DNA from: Chloroflexi bacterium HGW-Chloroflexi-10
GTDB lineage: Bacteria > Chloroflexota > Anaerolineae > Anaerolineales > Anaerolineaceae
Direction: 5' to 3'
DNA length: 64,000 nucleotides
Assembly: GCA_002840755.1 (NCBI GenBank)
Contig: PHBZ01000008.1
Span: 62,001 to 126,000 of the forward strand
Position numbers and translations under genes: made by a program
In this document: in pieces, positions 47,277-55,484 of the stretch
How the letters are laid out: each line of letters opens with the position of its first letter
Numbering within the stretch: position 1 is the stretch's first letter
Notes under the pieces: generated by a model
The model's database searches: none
Told to the model about the DNA's origin: nothing
What the model saw: only the letters and a program-made list of their open reading frames with translations

Positions 47277-47726
47277 TTATTTATTCGATTTTGCCTGTAT
47301 CTTGGCATCCTCTTGCGCTTGTTTTTTGGCGCGTTCCACTGCTTCGACAATCAATTTATTCAGTATCGTCATATCTACATCAGCTAAACGCTTGATGTAT
47401 AAACATCCTTTGCCAAGTGAGTGCTTGCCTAATTTCGCCAGTAGCTCGTCGTGTTGTTCCCAACCGCTTAGCATGTAGAGGGTCAGGGTTTGTTTGCGTG
47501 GCGAAAGTCCTGCAAGGAACCAGTCTCCTTCACGACCACTTTTACCAACATAATGGTAATCACCAAAACCGATAATACTATCGCCCCACATCCTGGCTTC
47601 AGTTTTGGTCGCTTCTTGCATCATTTTAAAAAGCAAGTAGGTATCTTTGCGTTTCGTTTCATCTGGGATGCTATCCAGAAATTCATTGACGCTGGCATCG
47701 GTGACTTTTGTTTTTAGCTCTGCCAT
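47277..47726 (-). CDS. DUF1801-family protein
   Basis: This 149-residue protein has the DUF1801 pattern: FLDSIPDETKRKDTYLLF, MWGDSIIGFGDYHYVGKSGR and LYMLSGWEQHDELLAKLG. It differs from the neighbouring DUF1801 gene, so it is not a recent duplicate. The start is supported by AAAGGAG. A GTTGGGC core-like motif lies 83 nt upstream and an ACCTAAT-like motif about 30 nt after the stop, as expected of a gene cassette. Confidence 0.85.
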   Translation of the reverse strand: MAELKTKVTDASVNEFLDSIPDETKRKDTYLLFKMMQEATKTEARMWGDSIIGFGDYHYVGKSGREGDWFLAGLSPRKQTLTLYMLSGWEQHDELLAKLGKHSLGKGCLYIKRLADVDMTILNKLIVEAVERAKKQAQEDAKIQAKSNK

Positions 47727-47808
47727 ATACTAACTCCTTTGGGTATTCCGGTGAGGCGTTCAATGTTCATATTGGGGTATTACTCAGAATTTGAACTACG
47801 TCTATGCC

Positions 47809-47815
47809 GCCCAAC
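47809..47815 (-). other. attC core-like heptamer (GCCCAAC on plus strand)
   Basis: GCCGCCCAACGGC lies upstream of the DUF1801 gene that starts at 47726. Read on the minus strand it is GTTGGGC, matching the integron core consensus GTTRRRY, and a GTTAAG element lies just before it. No clear partner half-site is found to the right, where the hairpin repeats begin. Confidence 0.4.
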
Positions 47816-47907
47816 GGCTTTTACTTAACTGACGATAGTATGACACAACTTGGACAGTATCACAAAAATGCCGTCCATGCTTTAAGCATATTCCACATAC
47901 CCAAAAC

Positions 47908-48047
47908 AGAGAGATGCACTTACCGGCCCGGGAAGTGCATTCACAGGCAAAAATCTACCACGTTGGTAAGCTACAGAAAGTGCGTTTCTCTTTTTTTAAC
48001 GGAATGCCCCCAAGAGAGATGCACTTACCGGCAAGGGAAATCCATTG
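47908..48047 (+). repeat. Hairpin-ended repeat cluster 1 (one full, one truncated copy)
   Basis: A full unit lies at 47908-47997, starting AGAGAGATGCACTT and ending AAGTGCGTTTCTCT plus a T-run. A second copy begins at 48013 and diverges after about 35 nt. The two ends of each full unit pair completely if G-T pairs are allowed. Confidence 0.85.
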
Positions 48048-48107
48048 GACTGTATTAGAAACCAGCCACAAACACTTTCTCTATTCGTGATTGAATAGAT
48101 CAAAACT

Positions 48108-48497
48108 TCATAATTCTTTGATCAGATTTTCATATCGAGAAACCCATTCTTTTCCTTTTTCTGTAGCGATCAAAAAAATATCAAACGGGTTGACATCTGA
48201 GTTATTGTATTGAGCAATCCGCAAAAGGAGTTCTTCTTGGCTCAATCTGATCATCTCAAATGGGCCTTTCACTTTGCCCCATGTGGCAAGGCTGCAATAA
48301 TTTTGACTAATGAGTTCATTAACAATCTGAAAGGTGCCACGGATAGCTTCTTCAGCATCCTTTATACCTCTATTCTCGACGATATCTTTCCTGATATGAG
48401 CGATGTAAAATAGATCCCGTTCAGCTTCAAGGAGAATGTCAGCCTTCATACATCCAATTGTCCCAGTTTTGACCAAATCATTATATGAATTTGACAT
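48108..48497 (-). CDS. Hypothetical protein
   Basis: A 129-residue, mainly helical protein from the ATG at 48497, which has AAAGGAATTATT upstream; the longer frame would run through a core-like motif. It begins MSNSYNDLVKTGTIGCMKAD. No known family is recognised. It has no signal peptide or membrane segment. A GCTAGGC motif read on the minus strand lies 16 nt before the start codon, the layout expected of an integron cassette. Confidence 0.7.
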   Translation of the reverse strand: MSNSYNDLVKTGTIGCMKADILLEAERDLFYIAHIRKDIVENRGIKDAEEAIRGTFQIVNELISQNYCSLATWGKVKGPFEMIRLSQEELLLRIAQYNNSDVNPFDIFLIATEKGKEWVSRYENLIKEL

Positions 48498-48512
48498 AAT
48501 AATTCCTTTGCC

Positions 48513-48519
48513 GCCTAGC
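48513..48519 (-). other. attC core-like heptamer (GCCTAGC on plus strand)
   Basis: On the minus strand GTTAAC is followed by GCTAGGC and GG, 16 nt before the start of the gene at 48497. This is one mismatch from GTTRRRY. The opposite half is weak: CAAGTGCATGT near 48605 matches part of the reverse complement. Confidence 0.3.
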
Positions 48520-48812
48520 GTTAACATCACTTGTCATGCGTTTTTAATCTGAGAATTGCTTGAATCAGGTCAAAATGCGCCATACACCATCATGCGTATC
48601 ACGGTCAAGTGCATGTGGGTTTTGGTGGATATTCCTTTGAAAATAGTATCATAATCGGATAGTCTTTAATCAAAAAATCATGGATGATCAAATTCCCATT
48701 CTCATGGGTTGTAAGTAATTCATGTTCAAAATCGATCATACAAATTAATTAATATGCTAAGTATAGCATCGGTTTTTTTTGCCAATGAAAATTCAACAGC
48801 CGGAATGCCCCA

Positions 48813-48897
48813 AGAGAGATGCACTTACCGGCCTGGGGAAGTTCAATCACACGCAAACCTACCAGGTTGGCCCTCTATCGAAAGTGCGTTTCTCTTC
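48813..48897 (+). repeat. Hairpin-ended repeat, single copy (cluster 2)
   Basis: One unit with the same ends (AGAGAGATGCACTT / AAAGTGCGTTTCTCTT) and an internal deviation. It ends 10 nt before the stop codon of the lipoprotein gene. The flanking CGGAATGCCCCA also occurs before the truncated copy at 48013. Between 48531 and 48812 I see nothing else. Confidence 0.85.
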
Positions 48898-48906
48898 TCC
48901 TGGGCG

Positions 48907-49584
48907 TCAGGGTAACCCATCAGCATGCTCATTCATGTACTTTTCAATTTCATCACGAGTGAATACATAGTCAGCAGGCTTGGCATCTAAACTATTGGAG
49001 ATACCTGAATTGCCAATCGTATCTCCATTCAGCGATACGGAAGCGGTTTGCACAGAGGCATTCGCAAACACCGTCATAAGTATCTGCATGCTTGCAGCAA
49101 TAAGCGTGACGTCCCCCACTCCAAAATACTCACCTTGCAATACCACATCTGCAAATCCATCGCGAAAAGTGACATCGACAATTTCCACATCGTTGCTTAT
49201 CCAACCGTTTCTATCATCATCTAGAGCGGCTTCTACTGCCGTCTTAACGTCGGTAGCAGTATCGAGGCTATAGGTTAAGTCAGAAAATGTTGGTGCAAGG
49301 ATATAAGTATCCGGCAATATCACCACACTTCCTTCAGGCAGGGGGTTTTCAGCACTCGTCACAAAGTAGTAATAAACGATCTGCTCTGAATTCGGAATAG
49401 AAGGATCTGTGTATGGGGTTGCAGATTGTGGAGTTTCACTGGGGAGTAAAGTTGCAGTAGAAAGCGGAGCACTGGTGGGTGCGGGTGCCATAGTCTTGGT
49501 TGATTCAAGTACTGGCGTTGCTGGAACACCACATCCGGAAAGCATAAATAGTATTAATGGTAAAACAAGCAGGTTTTTTTTCAT
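48907..49584 (-). CDS. Lipoprotein with GerMN-type domain
   Basis: In this 225-residue protein, the signal peptide ends in lipobox MLSGC, so it is a membrane-anchored lipoprotein. A Thr/Pro/Ser-rich linker runs to about 65, then a GerMN-like domain (about 70-195; SVVILPDTYILAPTFSDLTY, VEIVDVTFRDGFADVVL, VSLNGDTIGNSG). GerMN domains occur in spore-germination and other envelope lipoproteins; the ligand is unknown. Its last 35 codons are duplicated at 52211-52326 beyond the IS element. Confidence 0.83.
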   Translation of the reverse strand: MKKNLLVLPLILFMLSGCGVPATPVLESTKTMAPAPTSAPLSTATLLPSETPQSATPYTDPSIPNSEQIVYYYFVTSAENPLPEGSVVILPDTYILAPTFSDLTYSLDTATDVKTAVEAALDDDRNGWISNDVEIVDVTFRDGFADVVLQGEYFGVGDVTLIAASMQILMTVFANASVQTASVSLNGDTIGNSGISNSLDAKPADYVFTRDEIEKYMNEHADGLP

Positions 49585-49739
49585 TTTTCATCTCCTGTCA
49601 TTTGAAGACGAATAGTAAGCAAATAAGGTTCCTTAAAAAGAAAAAAGGCACAATTTGTGACCGTGACCGGTATAAATTGGTTTTCTAATTCCGAAGCTTA
49701 TTTAAAAGTTAAAAAAATGATAATACGATCGTGAATTTT

Positions 49740-50420
49740 TTAATAGCTGATTGCAGCCGGAACATTCTTGGCGGCCATCACACACAACTTCATGTCATTC
49801 AAGCCAAACATTCCCTTGAAATAATTCTTTTCCTTATTGATTTTGGCCAGAGCCCCATAAACAATTGTATAATCAGCATTCGCTACTTTTTCAACAGTAT
49901 CAAAAGGGGAATCTACCAGCAATCGGGCAAAGTTTGCTCCTACCCACTTAATCCTGGAGACATCAGTAAGTTTCGTCAATTCCAGTATTTCATCGTATGA
50001 TATCCCCGTTTTTTTGCACAAATCTTTTCTTTCAGCAACTGTTCTTATGCAATAAAATAATTGCTTTGTGTTTTTAATCGCAAGTTGCTCAAGTTTTTCT
50101 ACAGTTTCCTTCTTTATGCCTGGAAATTCCGAAAGAGCCACCGGCTTTGGCTGGCTGCTCGCGATTTCTCTTCTCAGGATGGATAGGTACTCTATCGATA
50201 ATCCGGATTTATGCGCAAAAGCCTTTACCTTATCGGGGGTTTTCAAAAGCGTTAAAATATCATTCAGATTATTAATGCCGCACTCTCTAAGAATTCTAAA
50301 ACGGTTTTCAATATCATCTTTAATGATTTTTCTACTCGGCAGTAATTCGGTATTCTGTAATTCTTCCTCATAAGTTGACAAAGAAATTGATGCCAGGTCA
50401 ATGTAATAATGATCATCCAC
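49740..50420 (-). CDS. DUF4332-like helix-hairpin-helix protein
   Basis: About 226 residues from a GTG at 50420 with TGGAGG seven bases upstream; an earlier GTG at 50456 has no ribosome site. It contains repeated helix-hairpin-helix-like units (FPGIKKETVEKLEQLAIKNT; TKLTDVSRIKWVGANFARLL; FDTVEKVANADYTIVYGALA) as in DUF4332 proteins. Such repeats usually bind DNA or mediate protein contacts. It is cytoplasmic. A structured spacer with a GCCTGAC motif separates it from the IS element. Confidence 0.78.
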   Translation of the reverse strand: MDDHYYIDLASISLSTYEEELQNTELLPSRKIIKDDIENRFRILRECGINNLNDILTLLKTPDKVKAFAHKSGLSIEYLSILRREIASSQPKPVALSEFPGIKKETVEKLEQLAIKNTKQLFYCIRTVAERKDLCKKTGISYDEILELTKLTDVSRIKWVGANFARLLVDSPFDTVEKVANADYTIVYGALAKINKEKNYFKGMFGLNDMKLCVMAAKNVPAAISY

Positions 50421-50467
50421 GATAAGCCTCCATTTCAACTTTATTACTACAACCACAATCCCGGGAA

Positions 50468-50548
50468 CTGCCTGACGTTCCCTCTGTGAGACGAAGTCTC
50501 CATATGAGACGTGGTCCCCGACGCGAAGCGGAGTGGGGCATAGGGCAG
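50468..50548 (-). other. Structured spacer with attC-like imperfect palindrome
   Basis: Outer arms CTGCC (50468-50472) and GGCAG (50544-50548) extend with mismatches into CGTTCCC/GGGGCA. A perfect inner hairpin GAGACGAAGTCTC is at 50488-50500. On the minus strand GTCAGGC, one mismatch from GTTRRRY, lies 50 nt before the DUF4332-like gene. It lies 32 nt left of the IS end. Confidence 0.35.
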
Positions 50549-50690
50549 GTGCGACTACTGTGTTAACGGATATTATAAAGGCTCAAATGAAGGAAAGTAT
50601 TGATTAAATTATAAAAAAGTATAATAGTCATCTATTGGTAATAAAATGGATTTTTTAATTGATTTTGGGCTGAGGTAACGTAAATTGGGT

Positions 50691-51737
50691 ATGCGTGATT
50701 TGAATGTTTCCCTTATTTTAGAACAACTCAATAGTCTTTCCGATGCTGAGAAGCATGAAATTATTGCTATTCTCAATCGTTCGCTTATCGGGCAAGAATT
50801 AAGTGAAGACTTTAACCGTGAGGAACTCACTGATAAACGATTTTCTCACGACCGAAAATGCCCTCATTGTGTTTCGGCAAATATTGTAAAAAACGGTAAT
50901 CACAACGGGCGGCAACGGTTTTTATGCAAGGATTGTCATAAAACATTCGGTGAAACAACCAACACGGTACTCCATTCCACAAAAAAAGACATTGGACAAT
51001 GGGTTAAATTCGCTTGGTGCATGGTTCGTGGGTTCTCTCTACGCCGTTGTCACGATGAAGTTGAAATTTCAGCGCGTACCGCCTTCTTTTGGAGGCATAA
51101 AATTCTGTTCGCTATCTCCAAAATCCTTAAAACTGATAAAGTTGATGGCGTAGTTGAAACTGATGAGACCTACTTTTTAGAATCGGTAAAAGGTAAGCGC
51201 GGAATTGATTGGCTGAAAATCGGGCGAACCGCACGCAAACGGGGAGGGTCTGCTGAAAAACGCGGCATTTCCGATGAGCAAGTTTGTGTCATTTGCAGTT
51301 TAGACCGCATCGAGAATATTTTATCTGAAGCTACTGGCAAGAGTCGCCCAAAGAAGACTGATATTGAACGATTCTTTTATGGTCGGCTTGTTACAAATTC
51401 GGTGCTTTGTACCGATGAGCATAGCAGTTATAAGGCATTTGCAAAGTCTCAGGGCATCCAAATCAAGCAAATCCCCTCTGGTAAGCACAAACTCGGCATT
51501 TATCATATTCAACACGTCAATTCTTACCACAGCCACCTGAAAGGCTGGATGAAACGATTTAATGGCGTAGCAACAAAATACCTAAACAACTATCTTAGCT
51601 GGTTCAAATGGTTAACCTTACGAAAAGGTTTGCGAGAACGCGATAATTCTCAAAAAATTATTGCTACTTCTTATATGGTTGATTATACAATCAGGTGGGA
51701 AGACTTCAGACTGATAACAGAAGCATTCTTAAATTAA
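50691..51737 (+). CDS. IS1595/ISXO2-type transposase
   Basis: About 348 residues. An N-terminal zinc ribbon CPHC...CKDC is near 57-79. The DDE-type catalytic domain has VETDETYF (about 158), CTDEHSSY (about 242) and HVNSYHSHLKGWM (about 280). The frame is intact. A TTG at 50685 is an alternative start closer to GAGG. It lies between the inverted repeats and is the likely source of transposition activity. Confidence 0.93.
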   Translation: MRDLNVSLILEQLNSLSDAEKHEIIAILNRSLIGQELSEDFNREELTDKRFSHDRKCPHCVSANIVKNGNHNGRQRFLCKDCHKTFGETTNTVLHSTKKDIGQWVKFAWCMVRGFSLRRCHDEVEISARTAFFWRHKILFAISKILKTDKVDGVVETDETYFLESVKGKRGIDWLKIGRTARKRGGSAEKRGISDEQVCVICSLDRIENILSEATGKSRPKKTDIERFFYGRLVTNSVLCTDEHSSYKAFAKSQGIQIKQIPSGKHKLGIYHIQHVNSYHSHLKGWMKRFNGVATKYLNNYLSWFKWLTLRKGLRERDNSQKIIATSYMVDYTIRWEDFRLITEAFLN

Positions 51738-51756
51738 AGGCTGTATAATTTCTTCT

Positions 51757-52095
51757 ATGAGCGTTCACGAACTAGAATCATTGGTAAAAAAGCTCACCAA
51801 AATCTCATTAATAAATTTCGCCATTTACACGTTGATAGCGATAATAATTGGCGGTGACGCAGTTAATGGTTACGCAAAAGATGGGCATTATTTCTTGCGA
51901 CTTGGCGGGTATATAAACGAGGTAGGTTATTCCTTGTTTTTATACAGCAAAATTCATACTTATATTCTCATAACGAATTATGCACTATTATTTTTATTAA
52001 TAATCTATTATTACATCGTAAAGGGAAATAAAAACAGCAGTGCCAAATCCAATCGTTTGACAGATAAAGCAAAATATAGTCATAAAAAAAGGTAA
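51757..52095 (+). CDS. Small membrane protein, IS passenger
   Basis: A 112-residue protein with two or three hydrophobic segments (about 15-35 and 72-90) and a basic tail (KGNKNSSAKSNRLTDKAKYSHKK). It starts 19 nt after the transposase stop and lies inside the inverted repeats, so it travels with the element. No known family is recognised. Some IS1595 groups are known to carry passenger genes. Confidence 0.75.
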   Translation: MSVHELESLVKKLTKISLINFAIYTLIAIIIGGDAVNGYAKDGHYFLRLGGYINEVGYSLFLYSKIHTYILITNYALLFLLIIYYYIVKGNKNSSAKSNRLTDKAKYSHKKR

Positions 52096-52100
52096 AAAAA

Positions 52101-52135
52101 CGTCTATTCCTTAAAATGGAACAGACGGTTTTTTT
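52101..52135 (+). terminator. Intrinsic terminator inside the IS
   Basis: CGTCT.TTCC pairs with GGAA.AGACG around a short loop (52101-52126), followed by seven T's (52129-52135). It ends the transposase-passenger transcript just before the right inverted repeat. Confidence 0.85.
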
Positions 52136-52210
52136 CTGAATGAAATCAATACTTTACTTCAGTTGAGCCATTATAAATTAAAAAGGCCATCATACTTTTT
52201 TATAAACGCT

Positions 52211-52326
52211 TGGGCGTCAAGGTAACACAATAGCATGCTCGTTCATGTACTTCTCAATTTCATCACGAGTGAGTACATAATCAGCAGGCTTGGCATCTAA
52301 ACGAATCGAGATACCTGAATTGCCAG
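52211..52326 (-). pseudogene. Duplicated 3' fragment of the GerMN lipoprotein gene
   Basis: 116 bp align without gaps to 48901-49016, with roughly 86% identity by eye. The minus strand still reads GNSGISIRLDAKPADYVLTR, continuing to a stop at the same place as the intact gene. The match ends abruptly at GGCAATTC, so only the last ~35 codons remain. It is probably the leftover of a lost or recombined paralogue. Confidence 0.85.
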
Positions 52327-52393
52327 AGGAATCATAATGTTATTCCTCTGCAAGCAGAAACATGGCAAAACCCTGCCCCTGTCAGTCCAAAAT

Positions 52394-53008
52394 TCAGACC
52401 CTTAGCGAGCCACGGAATCCCCTGGCGGCATAGAAGGAAGGCGCACTGTTATGAAACACAAAGACATGCTCGTAGCGACGGTCGCAAAAGAGGGCGCCGC
52501 CGAGTTTTCTAATTTCAGTAGGTGTTTTCACCCAGCTCTCCGTTTTCGTATCGAAATTCCCAAGCTGCTGTAATGCCCGGTATTCTTCTTCTGTTAAAAG
52601 CTCAATGCCCATAGCGGCAGCGAGATCAATCACGTTGCCGGCTGGGTGAACACCTTTCTTTTCTCTTTCTTCCTGTGCTTCTCCGTCGTAGCACATACTT
52701 CGACGGCCTATAGGGCTTTCCGCTGAACAATCATAAAAAATGTATTCGCCCGTCTTTTTATCATAACCAACAACATCCGGCTCACCGCCCGTGCCCTCCA
52801 TTGCATTAAGTGACACCAGTTTTTCAGGATGAGCTTCCAGGCTTGATTGTATTTTGGACCATTCAATACCATTGTGGCGGTTCATATTTTTCTCAAAACG
52901 AACCTTCAATGTTTTGAGTAGTTCTTTAAGTTGTTCTGCTGATAATTCCAAATTTATCTCAATTTTTGGAATGGGTTTACCACTACCTTTTGAAGATTTT
53001 TTTGCCAT
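52394..53008 (-). CDS. DUF4256 family protein
   Basis: The 204-residue protein closely matches DUF4256, with GGEPDVVGYDKKTGEYIFYD, CSAESPIGRRSMCYDG, LLTEEEYRALQQLGNFDTKT, KLGGALFCDRRYEHVFV and YAARGFRGSLRV. The first 15 residues are a lysine/serine-rich extension. The biochemical role of the family is not known. AAAAGGAG precedes the ATG. Confidence 0.9.
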   Translation of the reverse strand: MAKKSSKGSGKPIPKIEINLELSAEQLKELLKTLKVRFEKNMNRHNGIEWSKIQSSLEAHPEKLVSLNAMEGTGGEPDVVGYDKKTGEYIFYDCSAESPIGRRSMCYDGEAQEEREKKGVHPAGNVIDLAAAMGIELLTEEEYRALQQLGNFDTKTESWVKTPTEIRKLGGALFCDRRYEHVFVFHNSAPSFYAARGFRGSLRV

Positions 53009-53102
53009 GAATTGACTCCTTTTAATCGCTATTCATGTTGTTCATACTTTTATTTTATCGCTGGGTGTCTGTGTGCCAGTTGTGTAATTCCCTATAGTTA
53101 TT

Positions 53103-53299
53103 TTACAAGCTCAGAGCCGCTGCTTCAAGCACATTGATCACCTTTTCTAAACAGTGATGCGCATCCGGCTCGAAAGTGGAATCCTGCCAGGAATCGCGTA
53201 CGCAAAACGTCCCACTTGTCGGCTGCACGCTTTTTTAGGCGCGGTTTACCTGACAAATAAAAAGTACCTTCCCCAAAAATGAACCTTTATTGTCGCGGT
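53103..53299 (-). pseudogene. Possible coding remnant, frameshifted
   Basis: In this 308-nt spacer the minus strand reads GTFYLSGKPRLKKRAADKWD in one frame. It then continues in another with VRDSWQDSTFEPDAHHCLEK to a TAA at 53103-53105. Both halves look protein-like and join if one frameshift near 53210 is allowed. I do not recognise the family and no start is visible. Confidence 0.3.
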
Positions 53300-53316
53300 T
53301 TCTTATGCCTGGCAGC

Positions 53317-53667
53317 CTATTGCCGGAGAATCTTCTCCATAGCTTTTCCTTTTGCAAGCTCATCAATCAGCTTGTCTAAATAGCGTATTTTTTGCATCAA
53401 CGGATCTTCTATTTCTTCCACGCGCACACCACACACCACGCCTTTGATAAGCGAACTGCTTGGATGAAAAGCTGGGGCTTGAGCAAAAAAGGTTTCAAAA
53501 TCGTTTCCCTGTTCAATTTGCTGCTCTAATCCCGCTTGGTTATAGCCAGTCAACCAGCAGATTATTTGGTCAACTTCTTCTTTCGTGCGATTTTTGCGTT
53601 CCGCTTTTTCAACATATAGCGGATACACCCCTGCAAATTTTGTCGCGAAAATTCGATGGTTAGTCAT
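53317..53667 (-). CDS. DUF2200 family protein
   Basis: The 116-residue protein closely matches DUF2200, with [58 protein letters not shown] and [18 protein letters not shown]. The function is unknown. GGAGG precedes the start. Core-like motifs bound the spacer on its upstream side (53718-53776). Confidence 0.92.
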   Translation of the reverse strand: MTNHRIFATKFAGVYPLYVEKAERKNRTKEEVDQIICWLTGYNQAGLEQQIEQGNDFETFFAQAPAFHPSSSLIKGVVCGVRVEEIEDPLMQKIRYLDKLIDELAKGKAMEKILRQ

Positions 53668-53717
53668 TTTTATTCCTCCGGTGGGTCGAGGCCTGATACG
53701 TACGCTGTTTTCAGTGT

Positions 53718-53776
53718 ACCCAACAATTAATTATACGGGAATCTGGTGCATAGTGCTCCGGCGCGTAGCGTCGGGC
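53718..53776 (-). other. attC-like site, 59 bp
   Basis: On the plus strand it runs from ACCCAAC (53718-53724), a perfect RYYYAAC core, to GTCGGGC (53770-53776), one mismatch from GTTRRRY. Inner segments TACG/CGTA and GGTGCA/TGCTCC partly pair. The size is within the known attC range. It lies between the DUF2200 start and the stop of the DHFR-like gene. Confidence 0.45.
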
Positions 53777-53803
53777 GGCTTTTGCATTGAAGATATGTTT
53801 AAA

Positions 53804-53836
53804 ACACAAAGCCTCGCCGTTTGCGAGGCTTTGTGT
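53804..53836 (-). terminator. 14-bp perfect hairpin
   Basis: ACACAAAGCCTCGC (53804-53817) pairs perfectly with GCGAGGCTTTGTGT (53823-53836) around a 5-nt loop. On the minus strand only TTT follows. It lies 48 nt beyond the stop of the DHFR-like gene, so termination of that gene is the likely role. Confidence 0.65.
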
Positions 53837-53883
53837 ACGTGAATCTTTCTGATAGTGGCAATACGGATGCAATCTGTTGGTCG

Positions 53884-54462
53884 CTACGCCGTCACTGCGT
53901 ATTGAAGCACTACATTTCCGGAGGCAAAGGACCTGCTCGAGACGAGACTGATCCCTCGCTGTTGGACATCTTTAAAGAGTTCCTTGCCCTTTCCTGCGAT
54001 CACCGGCGAGACAATAAAGACGTATTCGTCAATCAGGCCGGCGTTCGTGAGCTGCTGTACGATTGTGCCGCTGCCCAAAATCATGATGTCCGATCCCTCC
54101 TGTCGTTTCAAATTCTGCACAGTACCGGGCAAGTCACTATCGACGAAGCGGGTGTTTTCCCAGCTGGAATTCGTCAAAGTGTGCGAGAACACAACCTTGG
54201 CCATGTTTGTCAGTTCCTGCGCCACGGCTTTTAGCTCCCTGGGCGTATTAGGGTCTTTCAACATTGGCAGCCATGAGTGTTGAAACATTATGAACGTTTT
54301 TGCCCCCAACAAAAGCGTGTCTGCCGGCGCGGATCCGAGTCCGTGAACAGCCTTGTCAACTTCCGGGTCCGGCACAAACCAATCCATCCCTCCTGTCATC
54401 TCGTTCGGGCTCGCGAAAAACCCGTCAATCGATATCCGATTCAGCATTACTACTTTGCGCAT
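53884..54462 (-). CDS. Dihydrofolate reductase-like (RibD C-terminal) protein
   Basis: About 192 residues from the ATG at 54462, which has GGAG. The fold signatures are VVMLNRISIDGFFASPNEM, TLLLGAKTFIMFQHSWL and DIMILGSGTIVQQLTNAGLID. It matches the DHFR/RibD reductase superfamily, probably NADPH-dependent, and is distinct from true folate reductases. The substrate is unknown. Confidence 0.9.
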   Translation of the reverse strand: MRKVVMLNRISIDGFFASPNEMTGGMDWFVPDPEVDKAVHGLGSAPADTLLLGAKTFIMFQHSWLPMLKDPNTPRELKAVAQELTNMAKVVFSHTLTNSSWENTRFVDSDLPGTVQNLKRQEGSDIMILGSGTIVQQLTNAGLIDEYVFIVSPVIAGKGKELFKDVQQRGISLVSSRSFASGNVVLQYAVTA

Positions 54463-54545
54463 GTCATTCTCCTGTTTGGTCGAATTTATTGACACCATAG
54501 TAGTTCAAAGCAGAAGTAAATACTTGTAAAAAAGCGTCGTCTCCT

Positions 54546-55379
54546 TCAAAGATAGGATGCCCCGGTATCGTCCTGGCGAAACTCGCTGACTTTTTGTGCG
54601 ATGCTGGTTGGTGTCACCCACGAGAATGTCTTTATCTCGCGGATAAAGTGCGGCTGATCGTAAAAATTGAGTGCATAGGCTACATCAGAAAGTCGTTCAT
54701 ATCGCCCGGTATTAATAAGCTGCAGCGCCTCGTTTACACGTTTAATTCGGATATACAGTTTTGGCGGCATGCCTACAACCCGGGAAAAGCGCTTCTCAAA
54801 CTGACGCTGTGAGATGTTAAGCGTTTCAGCAAGTTCATGAACGGAGATTGTTTCAATCCGCTCGTGAATGGAAGCCAGGCTGGCCTCTACAAGTTCGTCC
54901 CGCCGCATACCTTGCGCCAGTCTGGCAATCAGGAATTCGCTGAGAATCGTGATTCTCTCGCCATCCGACCGAGCTGAGACGAGCGGCTTCGTCAGATGAG
55001 CGCCGCCAAACTCTTCTGGTAACCAAAAGCCGCCGCGCAATGTTGACGAATCGATGTGAAACACGCTATACAATGCGTGTGGCTTAAATGCCACTTGTAT
55101 GCTTGAAAAAGGCCCTGCCGTGAACTGCATAACACTTGGCTCTGCCCCCAGGCCATGCATGAACAGAACCGGCACATTCTCAACTCGTGCGGATCAGGTT
55201 GAAATGCTTGAAATAGCGGAGCCGCCTTCCCCCATCTGAAACACGATTCCTGGCAATCCATTGGGACATACCTTTGTCGTCAGGGCTGCCGTCCCAGTGT
55301 GAACGGCTAACCGGATGCACTCGATATCACGGCGTAGTGCTTCCGCCGGAGGAAACACCGAAAAGGTGATCGTGCTCAT
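54546..55379 (-). pseudogene. AraC-family regulator with in-frame stop
   Basis: One frame of 277 codons contains a TGA at 55194-55196 (codon 62). The part before it (FPPAEALRRDIECIRLAVHT, CPNGLPGIVFQMGEGGSAI) and the part after it (VPVLFMHGLGAEPSVMQF, GPFSSIQVAFKPHAL) together form the N-terminal domain of an AraC-type regulator with DUF6597. A complete AraC HTH follows (LAETLNISQRQFEKRFSRVV, then RLSDVAYALNFYDQPHF). Nothing else is damaged, so the mutation is recent, a sequence error, or read through. Confidence 0.82.
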
Positions 55380-55484
55380 TAGATAGACGCCTGTTTAGAG
55401 GTTTGACGCCGTTTTACCTGCTGATTTTTCGCCATCAATATACCTTTTGATTAATAAGCTAAGTATAGCACCACCCTCTCCCCA

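Larger units (their letters stand above)
50580..52169 (+). mobile_element. Complete IS1595-family-like insertion sequence with passenger gene
   Basis: 1,590 bp bounded by 26-bp terminal inverted repeats at 50580-50605 and 52144-52169 (left end begins GGCTCAAATGAAGGAAAGTA; two mismatches between ends). A perfect 8-bp target duplication ATTATAAA is at 50572-50579 and 52170-52177, as expected for this family. It carries a transposase, a small membrane-protein gene and a terminator. The exact duplication and intact frame suggest recent insertion. Confidence 0.93.
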
